6,874 bases of DNA from Pedosphaera sp. (lineage in GTDB: Bacteria; Verrucomicrobiota; Verrucomicrobiia; Limisphaerales; Pedosphaeraceae). Of this stretch, positions 1 to 6,102 are shown piece by piece; position 1 is the first letter of the stretch; each line of letters starts with the position of its first letter. The stretch covers positions 1 through 6,874 of the forward strand of contig JAQGOT010000500.1 in NCBI GenBank assembly GCA_028293465.1. The letters are read 5' to 3'. The notes below the pieces were generated by a model. The model was not told the origin of the DNA and did not search any database. It worked only from the letters and a program-made list of their open reading frames with translations. The position numbers and the translations under genes are program-made.

Positions 1-360
1 GCCCGTGTTGTCCTCCAACCGCACATCCGAACCCATCGGCGCCGGCCAGCCCGCGACGAAATTCGTCACGCTTGGATACTTGTTCGTAAAAGCCGAACGA
101 TCAGCCGCCACGACCAGGTACGCCCCCGGGGCGAAGAGTGTGTTGGATGGGAACGCATACTGAATGCCCTTTGTGAACCGCCAACCCGTCAAATCAACCG
201 TGCCGGGGCCCGCATTGAACACCTCGACGTAGCTCTCGGACAAATTCTCCGAGGCGGGATGATACATGAGCTCGTTGAGAACGATGTTTGCCGCGGACAG
301 CCTTGCGGCAAACCCGGCGATTATGCCCAAGGTGAGCAGCAACCTGGTGGTAATCTTCAT
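1..360 (-). CDS. Exported lamin-tail-domain protein, N-terminal part (C-terminus beyond the left edge)
   Basis: Reading the minus strand from the ATG at 358-360 gives 120 residues with no stop, so the gene continues past position 1. Residues 1-24 form a typical signal peptide: basic start (MKITTR), hydrophobic core (LLLTLGIIAGFAA) and a likely cleavage site after LSAA. The mature part begins NIVLNELMYHP and continues with SYVEVFNAG, VDLTGWRF, IQYAFP and FAPGAYLVVAAD. This is the usual strand pattern of the bacterial lamin-tail domain (LTD, immunoglobulin-like fold). In Verrucomicrobiota and Planctomycetota such domains sit in large secreted or surface proteins, often with CotH-like or other adhesive modules further on; which modules follow here cannot be seen. 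No Shine-Dalgarno sequence precedes the ATG, but the start is fixed by the signal peptide. It lies downstream of the CobW-type GTPase on the same strand, 156 bp away, and probably has its own promoter. Confidence 0.82.
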   Translation of the reverse strand, partial: MKITTRLLLTLGIIAGFAARLSAANIVLNELMYHPASENLSESYVEVFNAGPGTVDLTGWRFTKGIQYAFPSNTLFAPGAYLVVAADRSAFTNKYPSVTNFVAGWPAPMGSDVRLEDNTG

Positions 361-408
361 GGTGTGGAATCGGGAGTGTTTAAACTTCGGTTGTGGCATG
401 CATGGAAA

Positions 409-435
409 CACTTGTCCCTTGGGCGGGAACAAGTG
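409..435 (-). terminator. Stem-loop between the GTPase gene and the LTD gene; possible terminator or leader hairpin
   Basis: The arms CACTTGT (409-415) and ACAAGTG (429-435) are perfect complements. CCC (416-418) and GGG (425-427) extend the stem to 10 pairs with one bulged A at 428 and a six-base loop. On the minus strand the hairpin is followed by TTTCC, a weak T-run. It lies about 80 bp past the stop of the GTPase gene and about 50 bp before the LTD start, so it could end the first transcript or lie in the 5' leader of the second. The weak T-run makes a textbook intrinsic terminator uncertain. Confidence 0.4.
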
Positions 436-516
436 GCTTCACCCGCGAGCTTACCAAAACCCACACCCCCGAGTCCAACCCCTTTTTGCTGAACTCAGAT
501 TACAAATTGCTCACCA

Positions 517-1581
517 TCAGGCCGCCACGCACTCTTCAAACCCTGCCTTGATCTTCACCTCGTCCAACTCGCGTCCGATAAACACCAATTGGCTCTTCCG
601 CGGCTCGTCCGCGTTCCAAAAGCGGTCCGGCGCCGCGTCGAACATCATCTGCACCCCTTGAAACACCACCCGCTTCGGCTGGCCTTTGATGTTGAGGATC
701 CCTTTGCTGCGGTAAATGTCCTCACCCAAGGTCTTTAGCAGCTCACTCAACCAGGTTTCGAGTTTCGTCATGTCCAGCGGACGCGGTTCCTCGATGTAAA
801 AAGAACGGACCAACTCATCGTGATGGTGATGCGGCTCGTCGTGCTTGTGCTCCTCGAGATGTTCATGGTCATGATCGCAATGCTCATCGCACTTATGATC
901 GTGCTCATGTTCATGGTCATGGTCGTGGGCATGAGGTGCTTCCTCCTTGAACACCGTGAGCGGGGTGGTCAGTTCGCGGGCGCGGACATTGAGGATCTTG
1001 CCGACCTCAATCTGCGACTTCTCGGTGCGATGGATTTGCGCCAGGGCATTCATGCTGCGCACCCGCGCCTCCACCCGGGCCAGTTCTTCCGGCGACACCA
1101 GGTCGGCTTTGTTCAGGAGAATCACATCCGCAAAGGCGATTTGCGCGAGCGGTTCCGGGCCGTCGTTGAGCTCCTTTTCAAGGTTGCGCGCATCCACCAC
1201 CGTGACGATGCCGTCCAACCGCATCTGGTCCGCCCGATCCGACGCCATGAAGGTATGCGCACTCGGGCTCGGATCGGCCAGCCCGGTGGTTTCGATGATG
1301 ACGTAATCAAACCGCTTGCGTTTCTTGATCAGGAGATCGTTGAGGCTGCGGATCAAATCACCCCGCACCCGGCAGCAGAGACAGCCATTGTTCAACTCGA
1401 GGATTTCTTCATCCGCGCCGACCACGAGTTGGTTGTCGATGCTGATCGCGCCAAATTCATTGATAATGATGGCGCACTTGTAGCCATGCTTTTGTGTCAG
1501 TAAATGGTTCAACAGCGTCGTCTTGCCCGCGCCTAAATACCCGGTCAAGACCGTCACTGGAATCGGTTCTTTCGATTTCAT
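517..1581 (-). CDS. G3E-family GTPase (COG0523 / CobW / ZNG1-type) with His-rich metal loop
   Basis: A complete 354-residue P-loop GTPase of the family that delivers metals, usually zinc or cobalt, to client proteins in the cytosol. Visible motifs are the Walker A loop GYLGAGKT (14-21), the family's metal-binding CXCC as CLCC (67-70), ETTG (97-100, the G3E signature acidic-x-x-G) and NKAD (157-160, guanine specificity). Residues 217-255 are a linker packed with His, Asp and Glu, plus two Cys in CDEHC. A CobW C-terminal domain follows from about 258 (SFYIEEPRPLD) to the end, including the typical DIYRSKGILNI segment. Length and order match the family. The ATG at 1581 begins MKSKEPIPVTVLTG, a normal start for these proteins; no Shine-Dalgarno is evident. 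It is divergent from the NYN RNase gene. No cobalamin gene is nearby, so a general metallochaperone role is likelier than cobalamin synthesis. The actual metal and client are unknown. Confidence 0.95.
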   Translation of the reverse strand: MKSKEPIPVTVLTGYLGAGKTTLLNHLLTQKHGYKCAIIINEFGAISIDNQLVVGADEEILELNNGCLCCRVRGDLIRSLNDLLIKKRKRFDYVIIETTGLADPSPSAHTFMASDRADQMRLDGIVTVVDARNLEKELNDGPEPLAQIAFADVILLNKADLVSPEELARVEARVRSMNALAQIHRTEKSQIEVGKILNVRARELTTPLTVFKEEAPHAHDHDHEHEHDHKCDEHCDHDHEHLEEHKHDEPHHHHDELVRSFYIEEPRPLDMTKLETWLSELLKTLGEDIYRSKGILNIKGQPKRVVFQGVQMMFDAAPDRFWNADEPRKSQLVFIGRELDEVKIKAGFEECVAA

Positions 1582-1683
1582 CCGATGAATCTGCCAGAAG
1601 TTTTGAAATTTACAGGGCTTTTTTCAGCTCCAAGAGCCGCGATTAGGCGTGTAAGTGAGTTCTGCCTGCATTATGTTACTTGC
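1582..1683. promoter_or_regulatory. Divergent intergenic region between the GTPase and RNase genes
   Basis: These 102 bp separate two outward-facing genes, so both promoters should lie here or close by. The only AT-rich patch is about 1601-1626, with TTGAAA at 1603-1608 overlapping the near-palindrome TGAAATTTACA (1604-1614) and then a run of six T. I could not pair good -35 and -10 boxes at normal spacing on either strand, and nothing resembles a full Zur operator. The assignment therefore rests on gene orientation, not on a recognised site. Confidence 0.35.
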
Positions 1684-2154
1684 ATGGCGTTGGTGCGCAT
1701 CCTGGTCGATGGCTACAGCCTCCTGCACAACTGGCCGGAGCTGGCCCCGGGCAAGCCGCGCTTCTCAGCGGCGGCCCGGGAGGAACTCATCCATCAACTC
1801 ACGCTCTATCGCGACGCCATCGGCACCCCCATCACCATCGTCTTCGACGGCGCGAATGCCGAACCGCGCAAGGCCGCCGTGGAATCCACACCGGAACTGG
1901 AGATTTTATACTCGCGCGTGGGCCAGACCGCCGATGACATCATCGAGCGGGTCACCCATCGCATGCGTCCTTTTGGCGAGGTGCTGGCGGTCACGGATGA
2001 TTTCGCGGAGCGGGACACGGTGATCGCCATGGGCGGGATGGCTTCGAGTTGCTTGAACTTCATCCAAACCGTCGAGAGCACCCTCGCCGAGCTGAAGGAC
2101 GACATCAAAAGTTACAACCGCAGCGAGCGCAACCGCTTCAAACGTCCCAAATAA
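1684..2154 (+). CDS. YacP/Rae1-like NYN-domain endoribonuclease
   Basis: A 156-residue single-domain protein of the YacP-like NYN family (PIN-like fold). Its best-known member, Bacillus subtilis Rae1, cleaves mRNA at the ribosome A site. Visible family landmarks are VDGYSLLHNWPEL (8-20), with the first acidic metal ligand D9; IVFDG (52-56); the stretch YSRVGQTADDIIERV (76-90), with acidic residues 84-85; and VLAVTDDFAERD (100-111), with acidic residues 105-106. The order and spacing agree with Rae1 from memory. The protein is slightly shorter, ending in a basic tail (NRSERNRFKRPK). The reading frame stays open upstream to an ATG at 1585, but those 33 extra codons encode nothing family-like and would start 4 bp from the divergent gene. 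The ATG at 1684, which places the DGY motif at its usual N-terminal position, is preferred. No Shine-Dalgarno is seen. Ribosome association outside Firmicutes is an inference. Confidence 0.9.
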   Translation: MALVRILVDGYSLLHNWPELAPGKPRFSAAAREELIHQLTLYRDAIGTPITIVFDGANAEPRKAAVESTPELEILYSRVGQTADDIIERVTHRMRPFGEVLAVTDDFAERDTVIAMGGMASSCLNFIQTVESTLAELKDDIKSYNRSERNRFKRPK

Positions 2155-2334
2155 TAGCGGCGGCTGGTCTTGCCGATTGATTCGAGGGCTTGGCCCTTTG
2201 CATTTTCGAGGAATTTGACTGATCCATTATCCAATTTCCGCCCAAGACGGAGACACTCGAGCTGCGGCAACAAAGCCTTGTGGAACGAAACCAGCCTGCT
2301 AACCTTGGCTAAAACGTCGTTGTCCTAAAATTGA
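2155..2334. other. Non-coding gap upstream of the glycosyltransferase pair
   Basis: I see no gene in these 180 bp. The stretch is less GC-rich than its neighbours and is the only place for a promoter of the two glycosyltransferase genes. TTGACT (2215-2220) resembles a -35 box, but no -10 box stands 16-18 bp after it. A weak four-pair stem (CGGC/GCCG) follows the RNase stop without a T-run, so no terminator is called. Confidence 0.4.
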
Positions 2335-3969
2335 GTGCAATTTATCTTAAATCCTCTGCTCTCCCGGGCTGGGAAGCTGTTTCAGCTTTCGCAAGCCGGC
2401 CGGAATGACCGTGCAGCGAAAGCCCACCCGCCGGAGCCCGCGGCAGTCGCGAGCCCAGGCGGGACTGACACTCGTTGGCTTAAGCGTGGGTATATCTTTA
2501 TTCTGGTGTTCCTGGCGGTGCGGTTGGCCTATCTGGCGGCCGGGCGGATCGAGTTGAGCGAAGACGAGGCCTACCAATGGGTGTGGTCCAAGCATCCCGC
2601 GCTTTCGTATTATTCCAAACCGCCGATGATCGCGTACACGCAGTTTCTCGGCACGGCGTTGTGGGGCGACAACCAGTTTGGGATCCGGTTTTTCTCGCCG
2701 GTGATCGCGGCGCTGATCTTGTTCCTGATGCTGCGCTTTTTGGCCCGCGAGGTGAGCGCGCGCGCCGGGTTCTGGCTGGTGGTGATCCTGAGCGTGACGC
2801 CGATGATGGCGGTGGGCGCGACGCTGCTGACCATTGATCCGTTGTCGGTGCTGTTTTGGACGGCGTCGTCCATCTGCAGTTGGCGGGCGGTGCAAAAGGA
2901 TTCTTTCCGGTCATGGTGTTGGGCGGGGCTTTGGCTGGGCTTCGGGTTCTTCAGCAAATACACGGCGTTGTTTCAGCTGCTTTCGTGGGCCCTGTTCTTC
3001 GTGGTGTGGCCAGCCTCGCGAAACCAGTTGCGCCGTCCGGGCCCTTACGTGGCTTTGATGATTGCCGCACTTTTCACCGTGCCGGTGCTGATCTGGAATT
3101 ATCAGCATGGCTGGGCCACGATGGAACATCTCTACAGTCGCAGCGGACTGGACAAGGCCTGGGAAATAAACTGGCGATACTTCCTGGAGTTCGTGGGCGG
3201 CGAGTGGGGCATACTGAACCCGGTCTTTTCGGTGGGGCTGGTCTGGGCGGCCATCGCGTGCTGGCGATCGAAGGAAAAGAATCCGTTTCTGCTCTACCTG
3301 TTCTCGACAGGTGCGCCGGTCTTTATTTTTTATCTCCTGTATAATTTCCGCTCGCGCGTGCAACTGAACTGGATTGCGCCGTCGGTCGTCCCGTTATTCG
3401 CGCTGATGGTGGCTTATTTTGAGCCGCGCTGGGAGCAGCACCGCCGGCGGTTGAAAGGTTGGCTGATCGCCGGGCTCGTCGTCGGCGGGTTGGCGGTGGT
3501 GGTGATGCATGAGCCGGTGGAAGTGGCCCGGATAATCGGCTGGCGGCTCCCCGCGAGTTTGAACCCGCTCCGGCGGGTCACGGCGTGGTCCGAAATGGCG
3601 CGGATGGTGGGCGCAGAGCGAGAAAAGCTTTTGGCGGAAGGCAAGCCGGTGTTTTTGATCGGCGAACATTATGGCACGACGGCGCAGTTGACCTTTTATC
3701 TGCCGGAAGCGAAGCGCGGGGTTCCGGACCAGCCACTGGCGTATGCGCCGCCCACGGAGACGCCGGACAACCAATTTTTCTTCTGGCCGGGCTACGAGAA
3801 ACGGAAAGGCGAAAACGCACTGTTTGTGACGCAGGTGATTGAATCCCAAGCGCCGGTCTTTCTGGTGAAAGAGTTTGATTCCGTGACGGATCTCGGCTTG
3901 CATGACGTTTGTTACAACGGCCAGGTGTATCGCCGGGTCCAGATTTTTGTCTGCCGTAATTTGCGTTAA
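2335..3969 (+). CDS. GT-C membrane glycosyltransferase, GT39 / ArnT-like (PMT_2 family)
   Basis: A 544-residue polytopic inner-membrane enzyme that would transfer a sugar from a polyprenyl-phosphate donor to a lipid, glycan or protein on the periplasmic side. After the first helix (about 52-69) comes the hallmark first outer loop with SEDEAYQW (75-82), whose acidic residues include the expected catalytic Asp, then LSYYSKPPMIAY (90-101). Further typical features are TIDP (166-169), GFFSKYTAL (193-201), about ten more hydrophobic segments to about residue 400, and NFRSRVQLNW (337-346). A soluble C-terminal domain (about 410-544) contains KPVFLIGEHYGTTAQLTFYLP. The start is a GTG right after an in-frame TGA (2332-2334). 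No ATG occurs in frame before the DEAY motif, and later starts would cut into the first helix. Residues 1-48 look unlike the family. The gene is followed after 8 bp by a GT2 gene, its likely donor-making partner. Sugar and acceptor cannot be told from sequence. Confidence 0.9.
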   Translation: MQFILNPLLSRAGKLFQLSQAGRNDRAAKAHPPEPAAVASPGGTDTRWLKRGYIFILVFLAVRLAYLAAGRIELSEDEAYQWVWSKHPALSYYSKPPMIAYTQFLGTALWGDNQFGIRFFSPVIAALILFLMLRFLAREVSARAGFWLVVILSVTPMMAVGATLLTIDPLSVLFWTASSICSWRAVQKDSFRSWCWAGLWLGFGFFSKYTALFQLLSWALFFVVWPASRNQLRRPGPYVALMIAALFTVPVLIWNYQHGWATMEHLYSRSGLDKAWEINWRYFLEFVGGEWGILNPVFSVGLVWAAIACWRSKEKNPFLLYLFSTGAPVFIFYLLYNFRSRVQLNWIAPSVVPLFALMVAYFEPRWEQHRRRLKGWLIAGLVVGGLAVVVMHEPVEVARIIGWRLPASLNPLRRVTAWSEMARMVGAEREKLLAEGKPVFLIGEHYGTTAQLTFYLPEAKRGVPDQPLAYAPPTETPDNQFFFWPGYEKRKGENALFVTQVIESQAPVFLVKEFDSVTDLGLHDVCYNGQVYRRVQIFVCRNLR

Positions 3970-3977
3970 ACCAATTC

Positions 3978-4709
3978 ATGTCCCCCGAAATTTCAATCAT
4001 TGCGCCGATGTACAACGAGGCCGACAACGTGGCGCCGCTCGCCGCGCAGGTGTTGGCGGCGTTCCGGGCCGAGCCCCGGGCGGTCGAGTTGGTGCTGGTC
4101 GATGACGCCAGCACGGACGACACCTGGGCGCGCATCCAGGCGGAGCATAAAGCCGACCCCCGGGTCCGCGGCATCCGGCACACCCGCAATGCCGGCCAAA
4201 GCGCGGCGGTCTGGACCGGTTTTCGGGGAACGCTCTCGCCCATCATCGGGACGCTCGATGGTGATTTGCAGAACGATCCCGCGGATTTTCCGCGCATGCT
4301 GGCGGAATTGGAACGTTACGATGTGGTCTGCGGGATGCGCCTGACGCGACAGGATAATTCCGTGCGACGCCTGTCATCAAAGATTGCCCGGTGGGCGCGC
4401 AAAACCGCCTTGGGTGTTGATTTTCGTGATACCGGCTGCGGCTTGCGGGTGTTCAAGCGCTCGGCCGTGGAAGGCTTGTTTGCGTTCAATGGGTTCCACC
4501 GCTTCATGCCCATCCTGGCGCATGGCGGGGGCGCGAGGGTCCTGGAGGTTCCCGTGAACCATCGCCCGCGCGTGGCGGGTGTTTCCAAATACGGCGTGTG
4601 GAACCGGATGGGCCGCGGACTCGTGGATCTTTTCGGCGTGGCGTGGTTTCAGAAGCGCCGCATCAACCCGGTGCCGACGACGGAGTTTCCGCCCGAAATG
4701 CGCGGTTGA
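3978..4709 (+). CDS. GT2 glycosyltransferase, polyprenyl-phosphate sugar synthase-like (DPM1/GtrB/ArnC type)
   Basis: A 243-residue GT-A fold enzyme that would move a sugar from a nucleotide donor to a polyprenyl phosphate at the cytoplasmic face of the membrane. It shows ISIIAPMYNEADNV (5-18), the nucleotide-binding VDDASTDDTW (41-50), NAGQSAAVWTGF (71-82) and the metal-binding DGDLQNDP (94-101), the form typical of dolichol-phosphate-mannose synthases and relatives. Later motifs are FRDTGCGLRVFK (149-160) and HRPRVAGVSKYG (195-206). After these the protein ends in a short polar tail, so it lacks the two C-terminal membrane helices of GtrB and ArnC and resembles the compact DPM1 form. The ATG at 3978 follows the GT39 stop by 8 bp, so the two are almost surely co-transcribed; no strong ribosome site is seen in the gap. 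The pairing implies that this enzyme makes the lipid-linked sugar used by the upstream GT-C transferase. The sugar is unknown. Confidence 0.93.
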   Translation: MSPEISIIAPMYNEADNVAPLAAQVLAAFRAEPRAVELVLVDDASTDDTWARIQAEHKADPRVRGIRHTRNAGQSAAVWTGFRGTLSPIIGTLDGDLQNDPADFPRMLAELERYDVVCGMRLTRQDNSVRRLSSKIARWARKTALGVDFRDTGCGLRVFKRSAVEGLFAFNGFHRFMPILAHGGGARVLEVPVNHRPRVAGVSKYGVWNRMGRGLVDLFGVAWFQKRRINPVPTTEFPPEMRG

Positions 4710-4724
4710 GCAGGCGCAGGAGCC

Positions 4725-5654
4725 TCACTCGAACGCACTGGTCACCGGTTGACCGTCGAACGAGGCTGGACGCGGGACGTCGAGCAGCCAGAGTGCCGTC
4801 GCGGCGGTGTCGTAGGTGGTTACCGGGACCGTGATGAGAAAATTCTGCTTCACGCCTTTGCCCCAGGCAATCCACGGGATGTTCATGTCCTCGGGGATGT
4901 TCGTGCCATGTCCCCGATTGTGGCCGCCATGATCGGCGCTGATCAGGATCACGCTCTGCTCCGCAATCCCCGCTTTCCTGATCGCCTTGAGGATGACGCC
5001 CAAGGCGGCATCCGTCTTGGCCAGAGCCTGGATTTGCTGCGGCGAACCCCATCCATACTGGTGCCCGGCAGCATCCGGGTCGGTGAGATGGATGAAGCAG
5101 AGCTCTGGTTTGTTTTTCACGATGTACGTCGCAGCGTTCTTGGCCACGGTTTTCGCGAAGACCGTGCCTTCCTTCTCCACCTTGGTGCCGCCCGTTGCGG
5201 TCTTCACGACTTCACCCGAGGCGGCGCGATTGTAATCAAACTGATCCACCGAGTCCGGCAGCAGCAAATGGCGGAACTTCTCCTTGCCCACGAACATTGC
5301 CGTTGAGTGCCCGGCTTTCTTGGCCTCGGCGAACACGGTGGTTACGTGTACCACACCGTTCGTAGGTACCCAGTCATTCCACAGAATCTTATGCATGTCC
5401 GGCCCAACGCCCGTAAGCATGGACGTGTGTGAGGGCAACGTCTTGCTCGGAAAAATGGTGTTGGCCGTCCAAGTGTGCGCGCCGTCGGCGACCATTTTTT
5501 CGAGCACCGGCATTTTGCAATGTTCCATGACCGCCGGTTTTCCGCCATCAATGCTGATAATGAACACATGCTCGGCGCGTGGACCGGCCACGGCGCTCAA
5601 AACAAAGGTGAATACGGCGGCAACAACAACCTGACAGCGAACGAATACAGTCAT
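4725..5654 (-). CDS. Exported alkaline-phosphatase-superfamily phosphodiesterase (nucleotide pyrophosphatase/phosphodiesterase type)
   Basis: A 309-residue exported metal-dependent phosphoesterase (PF01663-like). Residues 1-24 are a signal peptide (MTVFVRCQ, then VVVAAVFTFVLSAVAG). The two-metal active site can be read from family rules: D36 in IISIDGG; the nucleophile T72 in FPSKTLPSHTSMLTG (68-82); N93; D194 and H198 in HLTDPDAAGH; D241 and H242 in SADHGGH; and probably H249 in RGHGT. The ending LDVPRPASFDGQPV is typical of the compact members of the group. Nothing is missing, so the enzyme should be active, presumably in the periplasm or outside, on a phosphodiester or phosphomonoester that cannot be named. 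The frame also allows a TTG start four codons earlier (5664-5666), but the ATG at 5652-5654 gives a cleaner signal peptide. No Shine-Dalgarno is present. It converges on the GT2 gene with 15 bp between stops. Confidence 0.92.
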   Translation of the reverse strand: MTVFVRCQVVVAAVFTFVLSAVAGPRAEHVFIISIDGGKPAVMEHCKMPVLEKMVADGAHTWTANTIFPSKTLPSHTSMLTGVGPDMHKILWNDWVPTNGVVHVTTVFAEAKKAGHSTAMFVGKEKFRHLLLPDSVDQFDYNRAASGEVVKTATGGTKVEKEGTVFAKTVAKNAATYIVKNKPELCFIHLTDPDAAGHQYGWGSPQQIQALAKTDAALGVILKAIRKAGIAEQSVILISADHGGHNRGHGTNIPEDMNIPWIAWGKGVKQNFLITVPVTTYDTAATALWLLDVPRPASFDGQPVTSAFE

Positions 5655-5732
5655 ATAGATTAGCAATTATGCGGAGGATTGACTCCCGCGAGCCATCAAA
5701 TATTCGGATTCTGAGGCGAAAAGTGATGCTGT

Positions 5733-5843
5733 GAACGGCCTGCGCTCCGGGAAGCTAACCCCACCGCCACTTTCGCCCCGCGCAAAGTCATGCTGCTCCG
5801 CTTGCGCGACCGGCCTGCGCCCACCCGACCCGACCGGCCTGCG
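5733..5843. repeat. Three copies of a 12-bp GC-rich direct repeat
   Basis: GACCGGCCTGCG occurs exactly at 5808-5819 and 5832-5843, 24 bp apart, and with one mismatch (GAACGGCCTGCG) at 5733-5744. On the other strand the unit reads CGCAGGCCGGTC. The copies sit in non-coding DNA upstream of the phosphodiesterase gene. Short GC-rich units like this are common as dispersed intergenic repeats in some large bacterial genomes. Whether this one occurs elsewhere in the genome is unknown. Confidence 0.6.
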
Positions 5844-5878
5844 GCTCAAAACGCCACGCCCGGCCAACCGAGGAAGCG

Positions 5879-5903
5879 TCCCGCGTGCGGGATCCCGGCC
5901 CGC
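5879..5903. repeat. Overlapping GC-rich inverted repeats
   Basis: TCCCGC (5879-5884) and GCGGGA (5887-5892) are perfect complements around a two-base centre. GCGGG (5887-5891) can instead pair with CCCGC (5899-5903) across a seven-base loop. GGGATCCC (5889-5896) is a further palindrome inside. The two stems share bases, so only one can form at a time. There is no T-run, so this is not a standard terminator. In DNA this rich in G and C, part of this may be chance. Confidence 0.4.
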
Positions 5904-6102
5904 AGCACGCCAGGCCGCGCCGCGCACCCGGGAACACCTCCAGGCTCCCTTTCACCTTGCCAATCTCACACCTGATTCGAGTCGAACTCCGCAGCAGGCA
6001 ATCTCAAAACTCCCTAGAATCTAAAGTGGTAATTGATTTTGGCAGTAGATAATCCATGATCAGCTTCGGAATGAACGGTGAGGTTTGGAAACATTAACAT
6101 TT

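Larger units (their letters stand above)
5655..6102. other. 448-bp non-coding region, GC-rich left half with repeats
   Basis: No convincing gene lies between the two divergent starts. Frames are open on both strands around 5667-6024, but their products are Arg/Pro/Gly/Ala-rich and match no family I know, as expected from GC-rich filler. The left half (to about 5950) carries short direct repeats and GC hairpins, listed separately. The right half is more AT-rich, with an 8-bp direct repeat CAATCTCA (5961-5968 and 5999-6006), the small palindrome TTCGAGTCGAA (5976-5986) and a -10-like GATAAT (6048-6053) lacking a clear -35. Promoters for the phosphodiesterase gene (minus) and the small membrane protein (plus) must lie here. 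Confidence 0.5.

Noticed and set aside
820..1503. Long open frame on the plus strand opposite the GTPase gene, starting with a Met/Val/Leu-rich stretch
   Set aside because: It is the mirror of the His/Asp-rich repeat codons; the opposite strand encodes a complete enzyme with all family motifs, and this product resembles nothing known.
1585..1683. 33-codon in-frame extension of the NYN RNase
   Set aside because: The added residues match nothing in the family, and the DGY motif belongs at the very N-terminus; the ATG at 1684 fits better.
2215..2243. TTGACT as a -35 box for the glycosyltransferase unit
   Set aside because: The bases at the proper -10 distance are CCGCCC, and the nearest TATCC is too close.
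3578..4297. 239-codon minus-strand open frame across the junction of the two glycosyltransferase genes
   Set aside because: It is antisense to two well-supported genes and its product is a low-complexity Arg/Pro/Ser-rich sequence typical of shadow frames in GC-rich DNA.
5667..5927. 86-codon minus-strand frame upstream of the phosphodiesterase, possibly a leader peptide or small gene
   Set aside because: The composition is Arg/Gly/Ala-rich, it includes the non-coding repeats, has no ribosome site and matches no family I know.
5970..6000. TTCGAGT-containing stretch resembling a tRNA T-arm, as in a tRNA fragment or attachment site
   Set aside because: The flanking bases do not form the five-pair T-stem, there is no acceptor stem or anticodon arm, and no integrase gene is present.
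5731..6024. 97-codon plus-strand frame in the same non-coding region
   Set aside because: It is Pro/Arg/Ala-rich and overlaps another equally open frame on the other strand; best read as GC-rich filler.
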